A DNA stretch of 64,000 nt. It comes from GCA-2712985 sp964515905. GTDB taxonomy: Bacteria; Pseudomonadota; Alphaproteobacteria; UBA7887. Below are positions 1-7,974 of the stretch, piece by piece. The DNA lies in NCBI GenBank assembly GCA_964515905.1, contig CAZEWK010000086.1, positions 136,001-200,000 on the forward strand, written 5' to 3'. Position numbers and translations under genes: made by a program. Below the pieces are notes generated by a model. It was not told the origin of the DNA and did no database searches. It saw only the letters and a list, made by a program, of their open reading frames with translations. Every line of letters starts with the position of its first letter. Position 1 is the first letter of the stretch.

Positions 1-407
1 ACCTTTCCATCCGTTCCCACATCTGCAAGAAATGTTACTAGGCCGCCTTTTTGGATTGGCACATCGGTTCGTAGCCTACTACTTTCAAGACCGACTGATC
101 TCATACCCATTTCGCACACGAAAAACTTCACTTCGAGTGAGACGCATGCTTCTAACAGCTCTTCAAAACTAGCTATGCCTTTTACTTTGTTATGATGGTC
201 CCAATGCGAACCGTATCCTTCTTTCTCAGAGTGTTTAAGTGTTGTCCATCCCTGGTCTTGGCTGAGAGCGGAGATAGCACCCATAGTAAAAAATAAACTT
301 GCGCTGATATTAGTTGCTGCTGCTGCGGATGCAGTGGCAAGTGCGAAGTGAATACGATCAAATGTGCCTGAGAAAACAATGATTGATATCTGTCCCACGT
401 CTCCCAT
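1..407 (-). CDS. DsrE/DsrF-like family protein, partial (3' end outside window)
   Basis: The reading frame starts with ATG at 407 and stays open to the left edge, giving 135 codons without a stop. The protein begins MGDVGQISIIVFSGTFDRIH, has an alanine-rich helix near residues 23-32 (ATASAAAATN), and a later VKFFVCEMGMRSVG segment followed by GGLVTFLADVG. A short Rossmann-like strand plus an alanine-rich helix and a Cys-x-Met motif is typical of DsrE/DsrF/DrsH-like proteins, some of which carry persulfide sulfur on that cysteine. It starts 3 nt after the moeB stop, so the two are very likely co-translated. A sulfur-relay role with MoeB is inference only. The C-terminus is missing from the window. 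Confidence 0.75.
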   Translation of the reverse strand, partial: MGDVGQISIIVFSGTFDRIHFALATASAAAATNISASLFFTMGAISALSQDQGWTTLKHSEKEGYGSHWDHHNKVKGIASFEELLEACVSLEVKFFVCEMGMRSVGLESSRLRTDVPIQKGGLVTFLADVGTDGK

Positions 408-410
408 TGT

Positions 411-1208
411 CTATTTCCGCCGATGTGAGTTCAGGTCATGGATGGTGGCATGGTTTCCACACAGAGGGCAGGAAGGGTCGGACTGGACTTTTACTTTGCG
501 CCAAGTTGTATCAAGGCCATCATAGATGAGAATATTTCCTGCAAGGCTTTTACCAATTCCTAACAACTCTTTGAGTACTTCGACTGCTTGTATTGATCCA
601 ACTACACCAGCTAAAGCACCAAAAACTCCTGCTTCCGAGCAAGTAGGAATTATGCCTGATGGCGGTGGAACAGGGAAAATACACCGGTAGCAATGATTCC
701 CGTTCCCAAGATGTGGCTTGAAAGTAGAAATCTGCCCCTCAAAGCGCAGAATAGCTCCTGAAACCAAAGTTTTCTGAGCAAAATAACATGCGTCGTTAAT
801 AAGAAAACGGGTGTCAAAATTATCGCTTCCATCGATAATCAAATCGTAGTTAGCGATCAGTCGCTCCACATTCTCAACACCCAAACGTTCATTATGAGGA
901 ACCAGTACAACTTCAGGATTTAGACTCTCAACGGTCTTTTTTGCACTTAGGACCTTGGATATATTTAGTCGCTCACTAGAATGAAGTATCTGTCGCTGGA
1001 GATTTGAAAGATCCACTACGTCATCATCTACGACACCAATTTTACCAACACCTGCGGCAGCTAGATACATGACGACTGGGGACCCAAGGCCACCAGCCCC
1101 TAGTACCAGTACACTGGACTGTATTAATTTGAACTGGCCTTTGCCACCTACTTCCGGCAAAATAATATGCCGGGCGTATCTTTCCGCTTGTGTATTGCTC
1201 AGAATCAT
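411..1208 (-). CDS. moeB: Molybdopterin-synthase adenylyltransferase MoeB / ThiF-family E1-like enzyme
   Basis: A 265-residue HesA/MoeB/ThiF family protein. These enzymes adenylate the C-terminal Gly-Gly of a small sulfur carrier (MoaD or ThiS) in the cytoplasm. Visible features are the nucleotide-binding VLGAGGLGSP (about 36-45), the ATP-contacting NLQRQILH (about 69-76), IIDGSDNFDTRF with the metal-site Asp (about 125-135), a central CSEAGV cysteine, and two CxxC pairs (CYRC and CPLC) for structural zinc. Length fits MoeB without the extra rhodanese domain of MOCS3-type proteins. MoeB and ThiF cannot be separated by eye; no mo- or thi- genes are in the window. It lies 36 nt after dut and 3 nt before the DsrE-like gene. 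Confidence 0.88.
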   Translation of the reverse strand: MILSNTQAERYARHIILPEVGGKGQFKLIQSSVLVLGAGGLGSPVVMYLAAAGVGKIGVVDDDVVDLSNLQRQILHSSERLNISKVLSAKKTVESLNPEVVLVPHNERLGVENVERLIANYDLIIDGSDNFDTRFLINDACYFAQKTLVSGAILRFEGQISTFKPHLGNGNHCYRCIFPVPPPSGIIPTCSEAGVFGALAGVVGSIQAVEVLKELLGIGKSLAGNILIYDGLDTTWRKVKVQSDPSCPLCGNHATIHDLNSHRRK

Positions 1209-1244
1209 ATGACCTAATTTTTCGCCCTTGGAGTACCAGTATAG

Positions 1245-1712
1245 TTAATTTAGGGTGCTGTCCGTGGAACCGAATCCACCTACTCCGCGCCCGGTTTCGG
1301 GTAGTTCCTCTCTTTCATCCCATAAAATTTGTGTTACAGGGGCTACTACCATTTGCGCAATATACATTCCTCGTTCAATGACGAATGTTTTCTTGCCAAG
1401 GTTGACTATTAAAACCCCAATCTCCCCGCGATAATCGGCATCTATGGTTCCGGGGCTGTTAAGCACCGTTAGACCGTGCTTGAATGCTAAGCCAGACCGA
1501 GGCCGGACTTGTGCTTCATAGCCTAAGGGGAGGGCGATCGAAAGGCCAGTGGGCACTAGAATTCTACAGCCGGGCTCTAATTCAATTGGTTGTTTAGTGG
1601 CTGCTGGTAAATCTAGTCCAGCACTCCCACTTGTGGCATACCTTGGAAGTTCGGGCCCAACGGCATGCGGAAGGCGTTTAACCATAATAGCGATATCGTC
1701 GTTGATTTTCAT
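1245..1712 (-). CDS. dut: Deoxyuridine 5'-triphosphate nucleotidohydrolase (dUTPase)
   Basis: 155 residues, the usual length of trimeric dUTPases, which hydrolyse dUTP to dUMP and PPi, keeping uracil out of DNA and supplying dTMP synthesis. All five family motifs are visible: GSAGLDL (about 29-35), RPRSGLAFKHGL (about 71-82), GTIDADYRGEIG with the catalytic Asp (about 87-98), the RGMYIAQMVV segment (about 113-122), and the glycine-rich C-terminal RGVGGFGSTD that closes over the active site. Its ATG overlaps the end of coaBC by 4 nt, the coaBC-dut order found in many Proteobacteria. Confidence 0.96.
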   Translation of the reverse strand: MKINDDIAIMVKRLPHAVGPELPRYATSGSAGLDLPAATKQPIELEPGCRILVPTGLSIALPLGYEAQVRPRSGLAFKHGLTVLNSPGTIDADYRGEIGVLIVNLGKKTFVIERGMYIAQMVVAPVTQILWDEREELPETGRGVGGFGSTDSTLN

Positions 1713-2947
1713 GAAATTAATTTTTGATCATCAAGTTGAGATGCAATGCGGAGGGCCAATCTTTCCGCGATTTTGACCTTACTTGTGTGTGGCCAGCTTT
1801 CGCATTGATTTTTGTCAATGATATGAACAGCATTGTTAGTGCCTCCAAATGCCTCAGTAGTCTTTGAAACATCGTTTGCAATGATCCAGTCACACCCTTT
1901 GGTAGTGAGTTTTCTCTTTGCGTTGTCAATGACAGCTTCCGTTTCGGCTGCGAAGCCAACCACTAAGGTTGGTCGTGAAACATTGTCCATGCTGAGGTGG
2001 GCTAAAATATCCGGGTTTTGAACCAATTCGAGTCGATTAGGATGAGCCCGCCGTTTAATTTTTTGATCCGCAACCGCAGCCACACGCCAATCAGATACCG
2101 CTGCTGCGCAAACTACAACGTCTACGGGCAAGGATTTAATGCAAGCCGCCAGCATTTGCTCGGCGGTTTGTATATGAATTACCTTTGCGTTTAACGGATC
2201 TGGCTCGTTTGTTGGTCCAGTTACAAGTGTCACGTCAGAGCCTAGCTTTGATAATGCGTCGGCAATTGCATGTCCTTGCTTTCCAGAAGAGTGATTGCCT
2301 AAATATCGGACTGGGTCGATTGGTTCTATTGTTGGACCCGAGGTAACTAAGCTACGTATAGACGATAGGCTTTTAGTTTTTGTGATGGTTAATGTCTCTA
2401 TTGCGGCCATAATATCTTCTGGCTCAGCCATCCTTCCCTCACCGATTTCGCCGCATGCCAGGTTACCCGAATTGGGCCCAACTGTGTGAATACCATCCTC
2501 TTCTAGTCTTTTTAAATTTCTTTTAGTTGCAGAGTGTTCCCACATTTCTTTATTCATTGAAGGTGCAACTAGGACAGGCTTATTGGTGGCTAGCAAAATA
2601 GTACTTGCTAAGTCATTGGCTAGGCCACAAGCTGCCTTCGCGATGAGGTCTGCTGACGCAGGAGCAACGACGATGAGGTCTGATTCGCGAGATAGGCGAA
2701 TATGACCCATGTTTTGTTCATTATCCAAAGCAAACAAATCAGTGTGAACGTTGTTGCCAGATAGCGCTCCGACAGCAAGTGGTGTAACAAATTTAGTGGC
2801 AGCCTCAGTTAGTACACAGTGAACCGAGAAGTTTGTTTCTTTAAGCAGCCTGATCAAAACAAGTGTTTTGTAGGCCGCAATGCCACCTGAAATAATCAAT
2901 AAGATGCGTTTGGTATCGTTCATGGCGTTGGTACAACTTCTATTCAT
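1709..2947 (-). CDS. coaBC: Bifunctional phosphopantothenoylcysteine decarboxylase / phosphopantothenate-cysteine ligase
   Basis: A 412-residue CoaBC (Dfp) fusion catalysing two consecutive steps of coenzyme A synthesis. The N-terminal flavoprotein half (CoaC) shows SGGIAAYK near residue 20, the HIRLS histidine, the PASADL loop, the PSMNKEMW form of the PxMNxxMW substrate motif, and the ACGEIGEGRM clamp with its cysteine. The C-terminal CoaB half shows TSGPTIEPIDPVRYLGNHSSGK and the later ADQKIKRR and VGFAAET segments. The first ATG (2947) gives eight extra residues; an ATG at 2923 (MNDTKRILL) matches the family N-terminus better, and neither has a clear ribosome-binding site. It overlaps dut by 4 nt. 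Confidence 0.95.
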   Translation of the reverse strand: MNRSCTNAMNDTKRILLIISGGIAAYKTLVLIRLLKETNFSVHCVLTEAATKFVTPLAVGALSGNNVHTDLFALDNEQNMGHIRLSRESDLIVVAPASADLIAKAACGLANDLASTILLATNKPVLVAPSMNKEMWEHSATKRNLKRLEEDGIHTVGPNSGNLACGEIGEGRMAEPEDIMAAIETLTITKTKSLSSIRSLVTSGPTIEPIDPVRYLGNHSSGKQGHAIADALSKLGSDVTLVTGPTNEPDPLNAKVIHIQTAEQMLAACIKSLPVDVVVCAAAVSDWRVAAVADQKIKRRAHPNRLELVQNPDILAHLSMDNVSRPTLVVGFAAETEAVIDNAKRKLTTKGCDWIIANDVSKTTEAFGGTNNAVHIIDKNQCESWPHTSKVKIAERLALRIASQLDDQKLIS

Positions 2948-3032
2948 TATTCGTAAGAAGGTGTTTTATGATTTTCAGTATAATGCACCGGTGTACGGAT
3001 GCCCTATCTTTTTAACATCAGATAGGCAAGGC

Positions 3033-4553
3033 TCAATTTGCTAAGGCATATATTGTAATTACAAATATCAAACTTATCACCACCCAATTTACCTTTTTAT
3101 GCCAGATACTTACGTTTTCTTCGGTATTTTTTGCTTCTAATAGAGTCTTTGTTGCGTTGACCACAAATTCGGCATTTGAAAGTAAATAAGGACCACGTAA
3201 TACTAATTCGTTAGCCAATTTGGTGATTTCCCGCAGGTTGTGCTCTGGGCTTTTATTGGCAATAACCCACTCCTTAATAGAAGGTTGTGCAATCTCCCAT
3301 AGGTTAGCGTTTGGATTAAGAGTCCTGCCCACACCTTCGGCAACTACAATGACTTTTTGGAGTAAAAGAAGATGTGGTTGTGTTTCCATCCCAAATGTTT
3401 CGGTGACATGGAATAGTTGGCCGAGTAAACGACCAACTGAGATGTCGATAGCTGGCCTATTGAGGATTGGCTCGGCAACGGACCTAAGGGCGAGAGAAAA
3501 ATCACCTATAGATTCTTTTGTTGGAACGTAGCCTGCGTGGAAATGAAGTCTCGCTGCTAAATCATAATCCCGGGTAAATATTGCAAGTAGAACTTCTGAA
3601 ATATATCGTCGAGACCGAAGATCGAGCCTTCCCATTATTCCAAAGTCAACCGGACGAATAGCCCCATTGTCGTCAATAAATAAGTTGCCTGGATGAGGAT
3701 CGCCATGAAAAAAACCATCACGGAATATCTGGTTAAACATCGCCTTTGATGCATTATCTAAAACACTGGACAAATCATGTCCTGCTTCTACCAACTGATT
3801 AGTTTGGTCAATGGGTGTTCCATATATTCGTTCGGTCGTTAGTACGCGTTTGCTAGTTCTTTCCCAGTCGACGGTTGGTACCCGATAAGTGGGGTCATCG
3901 CGAAAATTTTCTAATAATTCAGAAGCTGCGGCGGCTTCCAAACGAAGGTCCATCTCAGTTTTGACCATTTTTTCAAACAGTTGAACCGATTCCCTTAGTC
4001 TTAGGCGTCGCCATTTTGGCCTAGAATAAGTAACGCAGTCGGCGATCCAATAAAACAGCCGAATATCTTTTGCAAAATCTCGTTCGATGTTTGGACGTAA
4101 AACTTTGACGGCGACCGGGTGCCCATCGTTGGTAACAGCAAAGTGGACTTGGGCTATCGAAGCTGCGGCGTCTGCTTCATCGTTGAACTTACTGAACAGA
4201 TCACCTATCGGTGACCCAAGTTCCGTTTCTATAATATTTCTTGCTTGTTCGGGAGAAAAGGGTGGCAATTGGTCACGTAGTTGTCCCAATTCTCCCGCTA
4301 TTTTGGCGCCCAAAAGATCCGACCGAGTAGATAAAGCTTGCCCCAGTTTTATGAAGCTTGGTCCCATTGCTACCGCCGCGTTTGCCAAGTTTAGTCCTAA
4401 TGACCCCTTAGTCGTTGACGGTTCGATCCTTCTGAGAACCCATAAGAGGGGCCTGGGGAAACCGAGTATTTCAAGCGTCTCAACGCAGTGATTGCGTGCC
4501 AACGTATGGGCAATTACCAGTAACCGTCCTAAATTACGAAGATGCCAGAACAT
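3033..4553 (-). CDS. ubiB: ABC1/UbiB-family atypical kinase, ubiquinone biosynthesis
   Basis: 506 residues, a member of the UbiB/ABC1/ADCK atypical kinase-like family that supports ubiquinone synthesis at the membrane. The KxGQ motif characteristic of the family is in SFIKLGQALSTRSDLL (about 66-81). The nucleotide-binding lysine is in VAVKVLRPNI (about 147-156), the catalytic loop is FHGDPHPGNLFI and the metal-binding Asp is in RPVDFGIMGR. A C-terminal hydrophobic segment (WVVISLIFVITIYALAN) anchors it in the membrane. It follows ubiE by 15 nt and so is probably co-transcribed with it. Older annotation called this a 2-octaprenylphenol hydroxylase, which is no longer the accepted role. Confidence 0.94.
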   Translation of the reverse strand: MFWHLRNLGRLLVIAHTLARNHCVETLEILGFPRPLLWVLRRIEPSTTKGSLGLNLANAAVAMGPSFIKLGQALSTRSDLLGAKIAGELGQLRDQLPPFSPEQARNIIETELGSPIGDLFSKFNDEADAAASIAQVHFAVTNDGHPVAVKVLRPNIERDFAKDIRLFYWIADCVTYSRPKWRRLRLRESVQLFEKMVKTEMDLRLEAAAASELLENFRDDPTYRVPTVDWERTSKRVLTTERIYGTPIDQTNQLVEAGHDLSSVLDNASKAMFNQIFRDGFFHGDPHPGNLFIDDNGAIRPVDFGIMGRLDLRSRRYISEVLLAIFTRDYDLAARLHFHAGYVPTKESIGDFSLALRSVAEPILNRPAIDISVGRLLGQLFHVTETFGMETQPHLLLLQKVIVVAEGVGRTLNPNANLWEIAQPSIKEWVIANKSPEHNLREITKLANELVLRGPYLLSNAEFVVNATKTLLEAKNTEENVSIWHKKVNWVVISLIFVITIYALAN

Positions 4554-4568
4554 TTATTTATATTTTTT

Positions 4569-5354
4569 TCAAATTCGCCAAGCACTATGCAGGCTTGCAA
4601 TCCCCGCGCTAAGCGCACTTATTCGAATGCCACCGAACCCCGCTTGGCCCAGCATATTTGACACCTGGGAAGCATGTGGGAATCTTCGGATACTGTCTAC
4701 CAAGTAGCGATACGCTTCCGGGTGCCCAGTAATCCAATTACCCAATCTTGGGATAATATGTTTGCTATATGCTTTGTAGGCATTATTTAATGAAGGTGCT
4801 ACATCAGGTGTAAACTCTAGGCAAATAAACCGTCCGCCTGGCTTTATAACTCGAGCAATTTCGGAAAGAGCTACTTCAATGCTGGTCATGTTACGTAAGC
4901 CAAAACCTAGTGTACAGGCGTCGAACTGATTGTTAGGGAACGGTAAAGACTCCCCATTTGCACATAACCAGTTAATACTCCTTACGTAGCCAAGATCCCA
5001 TGCACGCTTTCTCCCCTGTTCGAGCATTTTTGAGTTGATATCACACACTGTGATTTCGGTTTCATTTATGGCGAAACGTTTTCGGGCGCGAAGGGCGATG
5101 TCACCCGTTCCCCCTGCAAGATCCAGCAATCGATTGGGTGGTCGTGAAGAAAGCTCGTCTATGATACGTCGCTTCCAAATGCGATGAATTCCACCACTCA
5201 TAATATCATTCATTAGATCGTATCGTTCGGCCACATTGTCGAATATTGATCCCACCAGTGTACTTTTAGCATGAGATGGAACTTCCTTGCTGCCAAAAGG
5301 CACAAGTCTATCTAACATATCTTTTTTGATTTCTTTGGGCATGCAGTCAAACAT
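4569..5354 (-). CDS. ubiE: Demethylubiquinone/demethylmenaquinone C-methyltransferase UbiE
   Basis: A class I SAM-dependent methyltransferase of the UbiE/COQ5 family that adds the ring C-methyl group in ubiquinone (and, where present, menaquinone) synthesis. Visible are FDNVAERYDLMNDIMS, the SAM-binding LLDLAGGTGDIALRA, the DACTLGFGLRNM segment and PGGRFICLEF. The frame opens at a TTG at 5363; in-frame ATG codons occur at 5354 and 5342 and the first ATG is chosen here, without strong ribosome-binding support. It is divergent from mutM with under 60 nt between the start codons, so the two promoters must overlap or lie back to back. It is followed by ubiB. Confidence 0.94.
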   Translation of the reverse strand: MFDCMPKEIKKDMLDRLVPFGSKEVPSHAKSTLVGSIFDNVAERYDLMNDIMSGGIHRIWKRRIIDELSSRPPNRLLDLAGGTGDIALRARKRFAINETEITVCDINSKMLEQGRKRAWDLGYVRSINWLCANGESLPFPNNQFDACTLGFGLRNMTSIEVALSEIARVIKPGGRFICLEFTPDVAPSLNNAYKAYSKHIIPRLGNWITGHPEAYRYLVDSIRRFPHASQVSNMLGQAGFGGIRISALSAGIASLHSAWRI

Positions 5355-5411
5355 AGCGCACAAGGTCTATCGAGGCTACAATCGTGTATATAAATAAGGT
5401 GGTACGATAAC

Positions 5412-6236
5412 TTGCCAGAACTTCCAGAAGTAGAAACAGTGCGTAAAGGGCTCGCAGCGTCCATAATTGGCCAGAAGTGCGTCGCTGTTTCGGTGCGTTG
5501 TCGTGATTTTCGTCTCCATCTGCCCGAAAGTTTCGAAGCGAGCATTGAAGGGAGAGTAATAACAGGAATTGGCCGTCGTGCTAAGTACCTTCTGGTCTAC
5601 CTTGATGGTGATCAAATTTTATTGATCCATCTTGGAATGTCGGGCCGTATGCTAGTCGGATCTAGTTCGGAACCTAAAACACATGATCACGTTATATTTG
5701 ATTTAGGAGATGGGAGGCGCCTGATTTTCAATGACCCACGTCGGTTTGGTCTTTTGGATGTGGTAAAAAAAAGTATGTTGATGCAACACAAATTGCTTCG
5801 TCATTTGGGACCCGAACCTTTAGGGAATGAATTTAACGGCCAAGTTCTTAGTAAAGTATTGGCCGGTCGTAAATCTTCTATTAAATCATTATTGCTAGAT
5901 CAAAAAATTGTAGCTGGCTTGGGTAACATTTACGCCTGTGAAAGTTTGTTCGCATCGCAAATTTCCCCCCGTCGAACTGGTTCAAGTGTGGTTGGAGTGA
6001 GAGCAGAACGTTTAGTGCAGGCAATCCGGAGCGTTCTGATAGATGCAATAGCTGCTGGGGGTTCCACATTGCGTGATTTTGTAACAACAGATGGTGGGTT
6101 AGGCTATTTCCAACACCAATTTAAGGTCTATGGCCGCGCCGGTCAGGTTTGCCCAACAAACAAGAAGGGACATCTAGTTCTTCGTCTAGTCCAGTCCAAT
6201 CGGTCAACTTTTTACTGCTCAAAATGTCAGCGCTGA
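5412..6236 (+). CDS. mutM: Formamidopyrimidine-DNA glycosylase (Fpg/MutM), atypical zinc finger
   Basis: A 274-residue base-excision repair enzyme that removes 8-oxoguanine and formamidopyrimidines. The start must be the TTG at 5412: only this gives the mature N-terminus PELPEVETVR with the catalytic Pro2 and Glu3. The conserved Lys lies in the HLGMSGRM region (beta-turn), with GLGNIYACE and the helix-two-turn-helix in the C-terminal half. The terminal zinc finger is odd: where the family has CxxC...CxxC, here residues 247-250 read CPTN, so the second ligand is Asn250, while the last pair (Cys269, Cys272) is intact. The loop also has two extra residues and a nearby His that could substitute. 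Whether zinc is still bound is unknown. Confidence 0.95.
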   Translation: MPELPEVETVRKGLAASIIGQKCVAVSVRCRDFRLHLPESFEASIEGRVITGIGRRAKYLLVYLDGDQILLIHLGMSGRMLVGSSSEPKTHDHVIFDLGDGRRLIFNDPRRFGLLDVVKKSMLMQHKLLRHLGPEPLGNEFNGQVLSKVLAGRKSSIKSLLLDQKIVAGLGNIYACESLFASQISPRRTGSSVVGVRAERLVQAIRSVLIDAIAAGGSTLRDFVTTDGGLGYFQHQFKVYGRAGQVCPTNKKGHLVLRLVQSNRSTFYCSKCQR

Positions 6237-6375
6237 GTTTTTTGGGCATCTGCAGTGAACTCGAGTGGTTATGGTGTTACATCAATCTGATCACAGCGAG
6301 TGATTCGTTTGCTGGGCGTTGGAAAGAGAGTGTTCTATCGCAGACCAAGCTAACCAAGGTTTATAACGGGAGAAA

Positions 6376-7155
6376 ATGAAAGTGGCCTATAAAAATATTG
6401 TTGTAGAAACTCATGAACGCGTTGGTCTTATTCAATTAAACAGACCGGATGCTCTGAATGCCCTGAATGGGCAGCTAATTGAAGAGCTGAACGCAAGCCT
6501 TGACGTTTTCGAGGCAGAGGAGAGTATCGGTGCCATCATTATTACCGGCAGTGAAAAGGCGTTTGCTGCTGGTGCAGATATCAAGGAGATGCAACCCAAA
6601 GGTTATATCGACGTTTATTTTGAAGATTTTATCGGGGACTGGGAACGCGTAACACATTGCCGAAAGCCCGTGATTGCGGCAGTTGCTGGTTATGCTTTGG
6701 GTGGTGGATGCGAATTAGCGATGATGTGTGATTTTATTATTGCTGCTGACAACGCTAAATTTGGCCAACCAGAAATCAACCTGGGGACTTTCCCGGGATC
6801 CGGTGGCACCCAGCGCCTTCCGCGCGCTATTGGTAAAGCAAAGGCAATGGATATGATACTGACGGGCCGTATCATGGGCGCTCAAGAGGCAGAACGATCG
6901 GGCCTAGTGAGTAGAATCGTCCCTCTGGCAGACCTTATTAAGGAGGCGCTAGAGGCTGCTAATAAAATTGCCTCTTTTTCTTTACCATCAGTGGTAATGG
7001 CTAAAGAAGCAGTGAATAGATCATTTGAGAGCCCTCTTTCTGAAGGTATAATGTTTGAGAGGAGGATGTTCTACTCGACTTTTTCTTTAGAGGATCAAAA
7101 AGAAGGTATGGCGGCATTCATTGAAAAACGGAATCCCACCTTTCGACATCGTTGA
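6376..7155 (+). CDS. Enoyl-CoA hydratase (crotonase family)
   Basis: 259 residues, the normal size of a single-domain crotonase that hydrates trans-2-enoyl-CoA to 3-hydroxyacyl-CoA in fatty-acid beta-oxidation. The oxyanion-hole segments AFAAGADIKEM (about 61-71) and GYALGGGCELAMMCD (about 107-121) are present, with both catalytic glutamates: one in CELAMMCD, the second in FGQPEINLGTFPGSGGTQRL. The C-terminal EGMAAFIEKRNPTF signature is typical. The ATG at 6376 follows a GGGAGA ribosome-binding site. It sits between mutM and rpsT, as in many Alphaproteobacteria. The exact chain-length specificity cannot be read from sequence. Confidence 0.93.
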   Translation: MKVAYKNIVVETHERVGLIQLNRPDALNALNGQLIEELNASLDVFEAEESIGAIIITGSEKAFAAGADIKEMQPKGYIDVYFEDFIGDWERVTHCRKPVIAAVAGYALGGGCELAMMCDFIIAADNAKFGQPEINLGTFPGSGGTQRLPRAIGKAKAMDMILTGRIMGAQEAERSGLVSRIVPLADLIKEALEAANKIASFSLPSVVMAKEAVNRSFESPLSEGIMFERRMFYSTFSLEDQKEGMAAFIEKRNPTFRHR

Positions 7156-7223
7156 CGTGATTCGCAAGCTTGTTTATAAACCCGCGGTTCAAGAATTTTG
7201 AATATGACAGTAAGCAGGATAGC

Positions 7224-7484
7224 ATGGCAAATCACCAATCGGCAGTGAAACGAATTCGGCGTAATACTAGACGCAATGCGATTAATGGTGCGTGGCGGGC
7301 AAGAGTACGTACTTTTGTCAAATCGGTAGAAACCGCGATTTCGTCTGGTGATAAATCAGCGGCCGCAGAGGCTTTCAAAGAGACAGAGCCGGAGTTGGCT
7401 CGTGGCGCACAGCTTGGGGTGGTCCATCGGAACGCAATGCGGCGGAAATTGTCGCGTTTGTCTTCCCGAATCAGGGCAATGTAG
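7224..7484 (+). CDS. rpsT: Small ribosomal subunit protein bS20
   Basis: 86 residues, beginning MANHQSAVKRIRRNTRRNAI and ending in a basic RRKLSRLSSRIRAM tail; this is ribosomal protein S20, which binds 16S rRNA early in 30S assembly. The frame extends upstream to 7170, but the ATG at 7224 matches the invariant family N-terminus (MANxxSAxKR) and has an AGGAT ribosome-binding site just upstream. It is followed by a strong intrinsic terminator, so transcription of this gene ends before the dnaA leader. Confidence 0.97.
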   Translation: MANHQSAVKRIRRNTRRNAINGAWRARVRTFVKSVETAISSGDKSAAAEAFKETEPELARGAQLGVVHRNAMRRKLSRLSSRIRAM

Positions 7485-7510
7485 CGTATCTTGTTCACGA
7501 TCAATCGTAG

Positions 7511-7540
7511 AAAACCACGCTGTATGGCGTGGTTTTTTTT
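7511..7540 (+). terminator. Rho-independent terminator after rpsT
   Basis: A perfect inverted repeat, AAAACCACGC (7511-7520) against GCGTGGTTTT, with a six-base loop, runs directly into an uninterrupted T tract of about nine bases. The stem is 10 bp counting the A/U pairs. It starts 26 nt after the rpsT stop codon and is oriented for rightward transcription. This is the clearest intrinsic terminator in the window. Confidence 0.93.
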
Positions 7541-7974
7541 TGCAAATCAATTAAGTTCAAACGCCGAAAGTCCTGGATTCTGTGGCCTACATTTTCTCAT
7601 CCCAGAAAAGTTAATGCCGGCGTTATGATATTGTTGCACCAACAAACCGGTGTAGGTAATCTATGATTATCGCGTCAGTTTAGTCGCTGACAAGTAAACA
7701 AAAATCTGTAAGTTGTTTTGAGTAGGCCTCGTACTGTTGGAACAGAAGACGAGGCCTGTAACGGGATAGCTGCGACTGTTTTTGGCTTAAATAAAAGGAT
7801 TTTTCTGAGGTAAATGTTTGTCGGTATTGTGAGGCCGGCGTTGTTTTATTTGAGGGTGTTAAATGAATATTAGGTTATTATTTTTGGATCCGTGTTTATT
7901 GCGTTTTATCAGAAGTAGCCTTCGGTTTTTGGCCCTATTAAATATTCTCCTCTTTGGAAGTATTTAGGTAGCAG
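7541..7974. other. 434-nt non-coding region between rpsT terminator and dnaA, with a compound stem-loop
   Basis: No ORF of convincing quality lies here. The most visible structure is an imperfect compound hairpin at 7724-7757: AGGCCTCGT pairs perfectly with ACGAGGCCT, and inside it CTGTT pairs with AACAG around a tiny loop. It is not followed by a T tract on either strand, so it does not look like an intrinsic terminator. I searched by eye for TTATNCACA-type DnaA boxes and found no convincing one, so I do not call an origin. AT-rich stretches just upstream of 7975 probably hold the dnaA promoter. Confidence 0.5.

Noticed and set aside
6149..6379. 76-residue frame overlapping the mutM 3' end as a separate gene or a frameshifted zinc finger
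   Set aside because: It has no CxxC or other domain feature and does not restore the missing MutM cysteine.
7541..7974. Chromosomal origin of replication
   Set aside because: Position upstream of dnaA made it a candidate, but I found no cluster of DnaA boxes, and Alphaproteobacteria often have the origin elsewhere.
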